Positions 61,130 through 64,000 of a stretch of DNA of 64,000 nucleotides are shown one piece after another. The notes beneath the pieces were generated by a model. That model saw nothing but the letters and a program-made list of their open reading frames with translations. It had not been told where the DNA came from and did not search any database. The position numbers and the translations under genes were made by a program. This stretch comes from Phenylobacterium sp. (GTDB lineage Bacteria > Pseudomonadota > Alphaproteobacteria > Caulobacterales > Caulobacteraceae). The stretch lies in assembly GCF_019636135.1 (NCBI RefSeq), contig NZ_JAHBYD010000008.1, forward strand, positions 87,074-151,073, read 5' to 3'. Numbering within the stretch: position 1 is the first letter of the stretch; every line of letters starts with the position of its first letter.

Positions 61130-61960
61130 ATGCGTACTTTCCTGGTCGCCGCCGCCGCGGCGCTCTCGCTGGCGCCGGCTGCGGCCCACGCCGACTACTT
61201 CGTCACCGCCGTGGCCAATCTCGGCTCGGCCAGCGACGGCGGCTACTCGCCGAACGGCCCGACCAGCAAGTCGGCCAGCGTCGCCGGCGGCGACGCCCAG
61301 GCCCAGGTCGATCTCTCGACCGGCCAGGCCAAGACCTATCTCAGCTTCTACGGCCCCGACGTGGCGGGGCCCGACTTCGGCTCGACCGGGGCGGTGTTCG
61401 GCGACACCGTGACCTTCTCCGGCGCGACCAACGCCGGGTTCAAGTTCGACTTCGACGGCTCGATCTATTCCGATCCGATCGAGGAGGGGAACCTCAGCAA
61501 CTACCAGATCCTGCTGGTCGCCAACCTGCGGGTGTTCCAGGCGGGCTCGGGCGCGACGGCGAGCAACTTCGCGAGCTACGGCGGCGCGCTGGTCTCCGAC
61601 AGCTTCGTGCTGGAGATCCGCAACCCGACCGAGATCGTCGACCTGTTCCTGGACGAGTCGCTGTTCGGGAACACCGCGGTCACCTCGGGCGGCAGCTACG
61701 ACATCTTCGCCAGCTTCTCGACCGCCATCGCCATGAACGGCCATCCGGTCTTCGCCACGCTGGACTTCCTCAACACCGCCACCTTCGGCATCCAGCTCGA
61801 CGATCCGGGCGTCACCTACAGCTCGCGGTCGGGCGTCCTCGTCGGCAGCACGCCGAGCGCCGCGGTTCCCGAACCGTCCACCTGGGCGTTCATGATCCTG
61901 GGCTTCGGCGGCGCGGGCGCGCTGTTGCGCCGCCGGGCGCGCCCGGCGGTCTCGATCTGA
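61130..61960 (+). CDS. PEP-CTERM secreted protein (fourth)
   Basis: 276-aa protein. Signal peptide (FLVAAAAALSLAPAAAHA), a beta-rich Gly/Ser/Thr body (SVAGGDAQAQVDLSTGQAKTYLSFYG) typical of surface proteins, and sorting signal VPEPSTWAFMILGFGG followed by LLRRRARP. ATG 61130 follows CAAGGGG. Alongside 42313, 45577 and 52301 it is one of four such proteins in 20 kb. Function of the mature domain unknown. Confidence 0.85.
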   Translation: MRTFLVAAAAALSLAPAAAHADYFVTAVANLGSASDGGYSPNGPTSKSASVAGGDAQAQVDLSTGQAKTYLSFYGPDVAGPDFGSTGAVFGDTVTFSGATNAGFKFDFDGSIYSDPIEEGNLSNYQILLVANLRVFQAGSGATASNFASYGGALVSDSFVLEIRNPTEIVDLFLDESLFGNTAVTSGGSYDIFASFSTAIAMNGHPVFATLDFLNTATFGIQLDDPGVTYSSRSGVLVGSTPSAAVPEPSTWAFMILGFGGAGALLRRRARPAVSI

Positions 61961-62112
61961 GCAAAGTCGCGATGCCCGCCCCTCCCTTCCTCCTCGATGG
62001 AGGAAGGGCCGGGGATGGTGGTGTGCGCAGGACCTTACCGGCCGGGCGCGGGAGGCGCCGTCTGCCGTAACGCCGGAGTCCCAACCACCCAACCCTACCT
62101 CCATCGAGGAGG

Positions 62113-62280
62113 GGGCCATCGCATATGGTTTGTGGGCGGCTTGTCCGCCCGAGTCATGAACCGCAGAGATCGCGGAGATACGCAGAGATGTCGCGGATCC
62201 ACAGGAATCCTCTGCGTGTCTCCGCGATCTCTGCGGTTTGACCGACGGCCTTTCGGCCACACGCATCCATATGCGACGGC
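62113..62280 (+). repeat. MITE-like palindromic element, copy 3
   Basis: Terminal repeats GCCATCGCATATGG and CCATATGCGACGGC (one mismatch) enclose the ACCGCAGAGATCGCGGAGAT / ATCTCCGCGATCTCTGCGGT palindrome. A perfect 15-bp direct repeat CCTCCATCGAGGAGG flanks it (62098-62112 and 62281-62295), as a target duplication would. No transposase gene. Confidence 0.75.
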
Positions 62281-62406
62281 CCTCCATCGAGGAGGAGGGC
62301 TTTCGATCGGGCAGCCGCCTCCATCGGAGTTCCCCGGGCGACTCTGCCTGGAGTCCGCACTTCGCCATGGATGTGTGAAAGTAACATAAATTCAATAATA
62401 TAGACC

Positions 62407-62517
62407 GTCGTCCCGGCCGCAGCGCAGCGGAGAGCCGGGACCCAGGAACACCAGCTTCGGAGCTTGAACCCCCTGGGTCCCGGCTCTACGGGCCTACGGC
62501 CCTCCGGCCGGGATGAC
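62407..62517 (+). repeat. GTCGTCCCGG-type hairpin repeat, copy d
   Basis: GTCGTCCCGGCC and AGAGCCGGGACCCAGG face CCTGGGTCCCGGCTCT and GGCCGGGATGAC. Loops contain GCTTCGGAGC. It lies 60 bp beyond the stop of the convergent small membrane protein gene. Confidence 0.7.
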
Positions 62518-62576
62518 CCGGTGTTTCGGGCCAGCTCTATTGAGTCCGGACCCTGACCCCGTAAGGGGCCGTTCGC

Positions 62577-62789
62577 TCAGTCGGCCTTCTGCCCGGCCTC
62601 GGCCGCCGGCGGCCACACGCGCACCGCGACGGCGACGGCTACCGAGCCCAGCACCGCCGTGACCGCGCCCATCCACTGGACGGCGTTCATGCCCATCGCC
62701 GCATGATGGCCGGTCATCGCGCCCGAAAGGAACACGAGGCAGGCCGTCGCCCAGTCGATCAGGTCCTTCCTGGTGATGTCGAACGGCAT
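62577..62789 (-). CDS. Small membrane protein, 70 aa
   Basis: MPFDITRKDLIDWATACLVFLSGAMTGHH then GMNAVQWMGAVTAVLGSVAVAVAVRVW: two hydrophobic segments with a short charged N-terminus. ATG 62789 chosen; an upstream start would add a charged leader. No family recognised. It lies 100 bp downstream of the FtsX-like permease on the same strand, but the link is unclear. Confidence 0.5.
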   Translation of the reverse strand: MPFDITRKDLIDWATACLVFLSGAMTGHHAAMGMNAVQWMGAVTAVLGSVAVAVAVRVWPPAAEAGQKAD

Positions 62790-62889
62790 GGGCGGCTCCG
62801 CGGGTCTGGCGATACGAGGCCGCCGAACGTGATCCCCGCTGGATGCCAAAAGCTTACCGATCGGGCGATGCGACACTGTTGCGCACCGC

Positions 62890-64000
62890 CTACTCGCTCC
62901 TGAGCGCCGGCGCCGGCCGCTTCGACAGCGCCTGGAACGACGCCAGCAGGCCGCCCGCCGCCGCCAGCGCCGAAGCGCCGGCCAGCAGGGCCGCGACGCC
63001 CGCCCAGTCGATGCTCCAGGTGGCCTCGAACACCTTCACCACGACCGGCCATGCCGCCGCGTAGCCGAGCCCCACGCCCGCCGCGCCGGCGATGACGCCC
63101 ACCAGGCCGTACTCGATCACGTAGGCGCTCAGCACCTGCAGCCGGCTCGCGCCCAGCACCTTGAGCGTCGCGGCCTCGCGCGTCCGCTCCTGCGCGCGCG
63201 CCGCGATCGCGCCGGCCAGCACCAGCAGCGCCGCCATCAGCGCCACCGCCGCCGCGCCCCGGATCGCCAGCGCCACGCGGTCGAAGAGCTCGGTCGCCGC
63301 CTCCAGTTGCTCGCGCACCGAGATCACGTTCACCTCCGGGAACGCCTGGCCCAGCGCCCGCGTGATCCGCGCCTCCTCCGCGCGGCTGGCCTTGGCGATG
63401 GCGACGTGCCGCGGCGTCGCGCCCTCCAGCGCCGAGGGCGTCAGCACGATCGGGAAGCTCGCGCCGAAGCTCCCGACGTCCACGCGCCGGATGACCGCCA
63501 CCGTCGCCTCGATCTCGGCGCCCAGCACCGACAGCGTGATCTCGTCGCCGGTCTTGATGTTGGCCGCGGCCGCCACGCCCTGCGCCATCGCCACCTGCGG
63601 CGGCCCCGCGTAGCCCGCCTTCCACCAGCGCCCTTTCAGCGTGCCGGGGTTGGGCGGCTCGGCGGGCAGGGCGGAGATGGTGATGTCCTGGTCGTAGGCC
63701 CAGCGCTCGCCGCGGGGGATCTTCTCGCGATCGACCGGCTCGCCGCGCACGGCGACGATCCGGCCCGAGAGCATCGGCGCGCGCAGGTACTCGTCGCGGC
63801 CGGGCGTGCGGCCCAGCGCGCGGGCGACGTCGGCGTCGAACTCCGCGACCCGGTCGCCCGGGATCTCGGTGAACACCATGGCCGGCGCGGTCTGCGGCGC
63901 GACGATGGCGATCTGGCGCAGCAGGCTGGACTGGATCAGCACCACGGCCGCCAGCAGGCCCACGCCGAGCCCGATGGCCGGCGCGGCCGTCCGCGCCGCC
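62890..64000 (-). CDS. FtsX-like ABC transporter permease (YbbP type), N-terminus outside window
   Basis: C-terminal about 369 residues of a larger permease; the frame remains open to the window edge (AARTAAPAIGLGVGLLAAVVLIQSS...). A periplasmic domain (FTEIPGDRVAEFDADVARALG ... FGASFPIVLTPSALEG) is followed by three membrane segments (ALAIRGAAAVALMAALLVLAGAIAAR, VIEYGLVGVIAGAAGVGLGYAAAW, WAGVAALLAGASALAAAGGLL) separated by the conserved REAATLKVLGASR loop of FtsX/MacB-like permeases. Likely works with an ATPase encoded outside the window; possibly extracts a lipid or lipoprotein. Confidence 0.85.
   Translation of the reverse strand, partial: AARTAAPAIGLGVGLLAAVVLIQSSLLRQIAIVAPQTAPAMVFTEIPGDRVAEFDADVARALGRTPGRDEYLRAPMLSGRIVAVRGEPVDREKIPRGERWAYDQDITISALPAEPPNPGTLKGRWWKAGYAGPPQVAMAQGVAAAANIKTGDEITLSVLGAEIEATVAVIRRVDVGSFGASFPIVLTPSALEGATPRHVAIAKASRAEEARITRALGQAFPEVNVISVREQLEAATELFDRVALAIRGAAAVALMAALLVLAGAIAARAQERTREAATLKVLGASRLQVLSAYVIEYGLVGVIAGAAGVGLGYAAAWPVVVKVFEATWSIDWAGVAALLAGASALAAAGGLLASFQALSKRPAPALRSE

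Larger units (their letters stand above)
61961..62576. other. Repeat-filled intergenic region
   Basis: No convincing gene. It holds a CTCCTCGATGGAGG-type imperfect hairpin (61981-62113), MITE-like copy 3 (62113-62280), a 22-bp motif shared with the end of the first PEP-CTERM gene (62375-62396), and a GTCGTCCCGG-type hairpin (62407-62517). Confidence 0.75.

Noticed and set aside
61997..62389. 130-codon open frame across the repeat region
   Set aside because: It is mostly MITE-like and hairpin sequence, has no domain or good ribosome site, and ends inside a shared repeat.

Overview
The window is very GC-rich, densely coding DNA, probably chromosomal, from an alphaproteobacterium. Caulobacterales (Phenylobacterium or Caulobacter) fits best: long TonB-dependent receptors with VVVT-type plug starts, PEPxxWA-type PEP-CTERM proteins, GTGA/ATGA-coupled operons, many GTG starts, and intergenic palindromes of the kind common in this order. 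The taxonomic call is inferred from gene content and base composition only; there is no rRNA gene here.

Layout. 1-1573 (-): ubiquinone hydroxylase COQ7 (cut by the window edge), DsbB and a YqaA/DedA-like membrane protein. 1723-5912 (+): tyrosine/homogentisate catabolism (hpd, small ORF, hmgA-like, unknown, FAH-family hydrolase, MarR) with a strong dyad in front of hpd. 6072-6619: VapBC toxin-antitoxin pair. 6624-9230 (-): unknown protein and feoB/feoA iron uptake. 9457-9542: tRNA-Leu(CAA). 9644-25296: a lipid or acyl-amide catabolic region. It has a seven-gene minus-strand run headed by a TonB receptor (receptor, two acyl-CoA dehydrogenases, enoyl-CoA hydratase, MFS transporter, amidase, SCP-x-type thiolase) and a second set (sigma factor, acyl-CoA synthetase, NTF2-like protein, two PhyH-type dioxygenases, SCP2-like protein, enoyl-CoA hydratase), with a TetR regulator alongside.

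26172-41347 is the most interesting block. A kinase / class-III PLP enzyme / GntR regulator / aldehyde dehydrogenase operon resembles the phosphorylate-then-phospholyase route known for ethanolamine and hydroxylysine. It is followed by a 950-aa TonB receptor, a C45 Ntn-type amidohydrolase, a complete oligopeptide-type ABC importer (two permeases, lipoprotein, fused double ATPase) and a secreted serine hydrolase. The same palindrome, TTGTGATCACAA, stands in front of the kinase operon, the TonB receptor (one mismatch) and the serine hydrolase. I read this as one GntR-controlled uptake, deacylation and degradation regulon, probably for an N-acylated amino alcohol or a hydroxylysine-type peptide.

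41414-55586 is mixed: TetR, AraC, a GGDEF protein, three PEP-CTERM secreted proteins, a cyclase-family hydrolase, a sugar transferase, two EamA transporters, a TPR protein, a zinc metallopeptidase, an Asp/Glu racemase and two paralogous small secreted proteins. 55715-57697 is a TPP riboswitch and thiC. 57947-60872 (-) is an ECF sigma factor with a Ser/Thr kinase. 61130-61960 is a fourth PEP-CTERM protein, and 62577-64000 a small membrane protein and the C-terminal part of an FtsX-like permease.

The last 15 kb carries several families of intergenic palindromes. One is a MITE-like element in three copies: one copy is split by a second palindrome, and one appears to supply the start codon of a gene.
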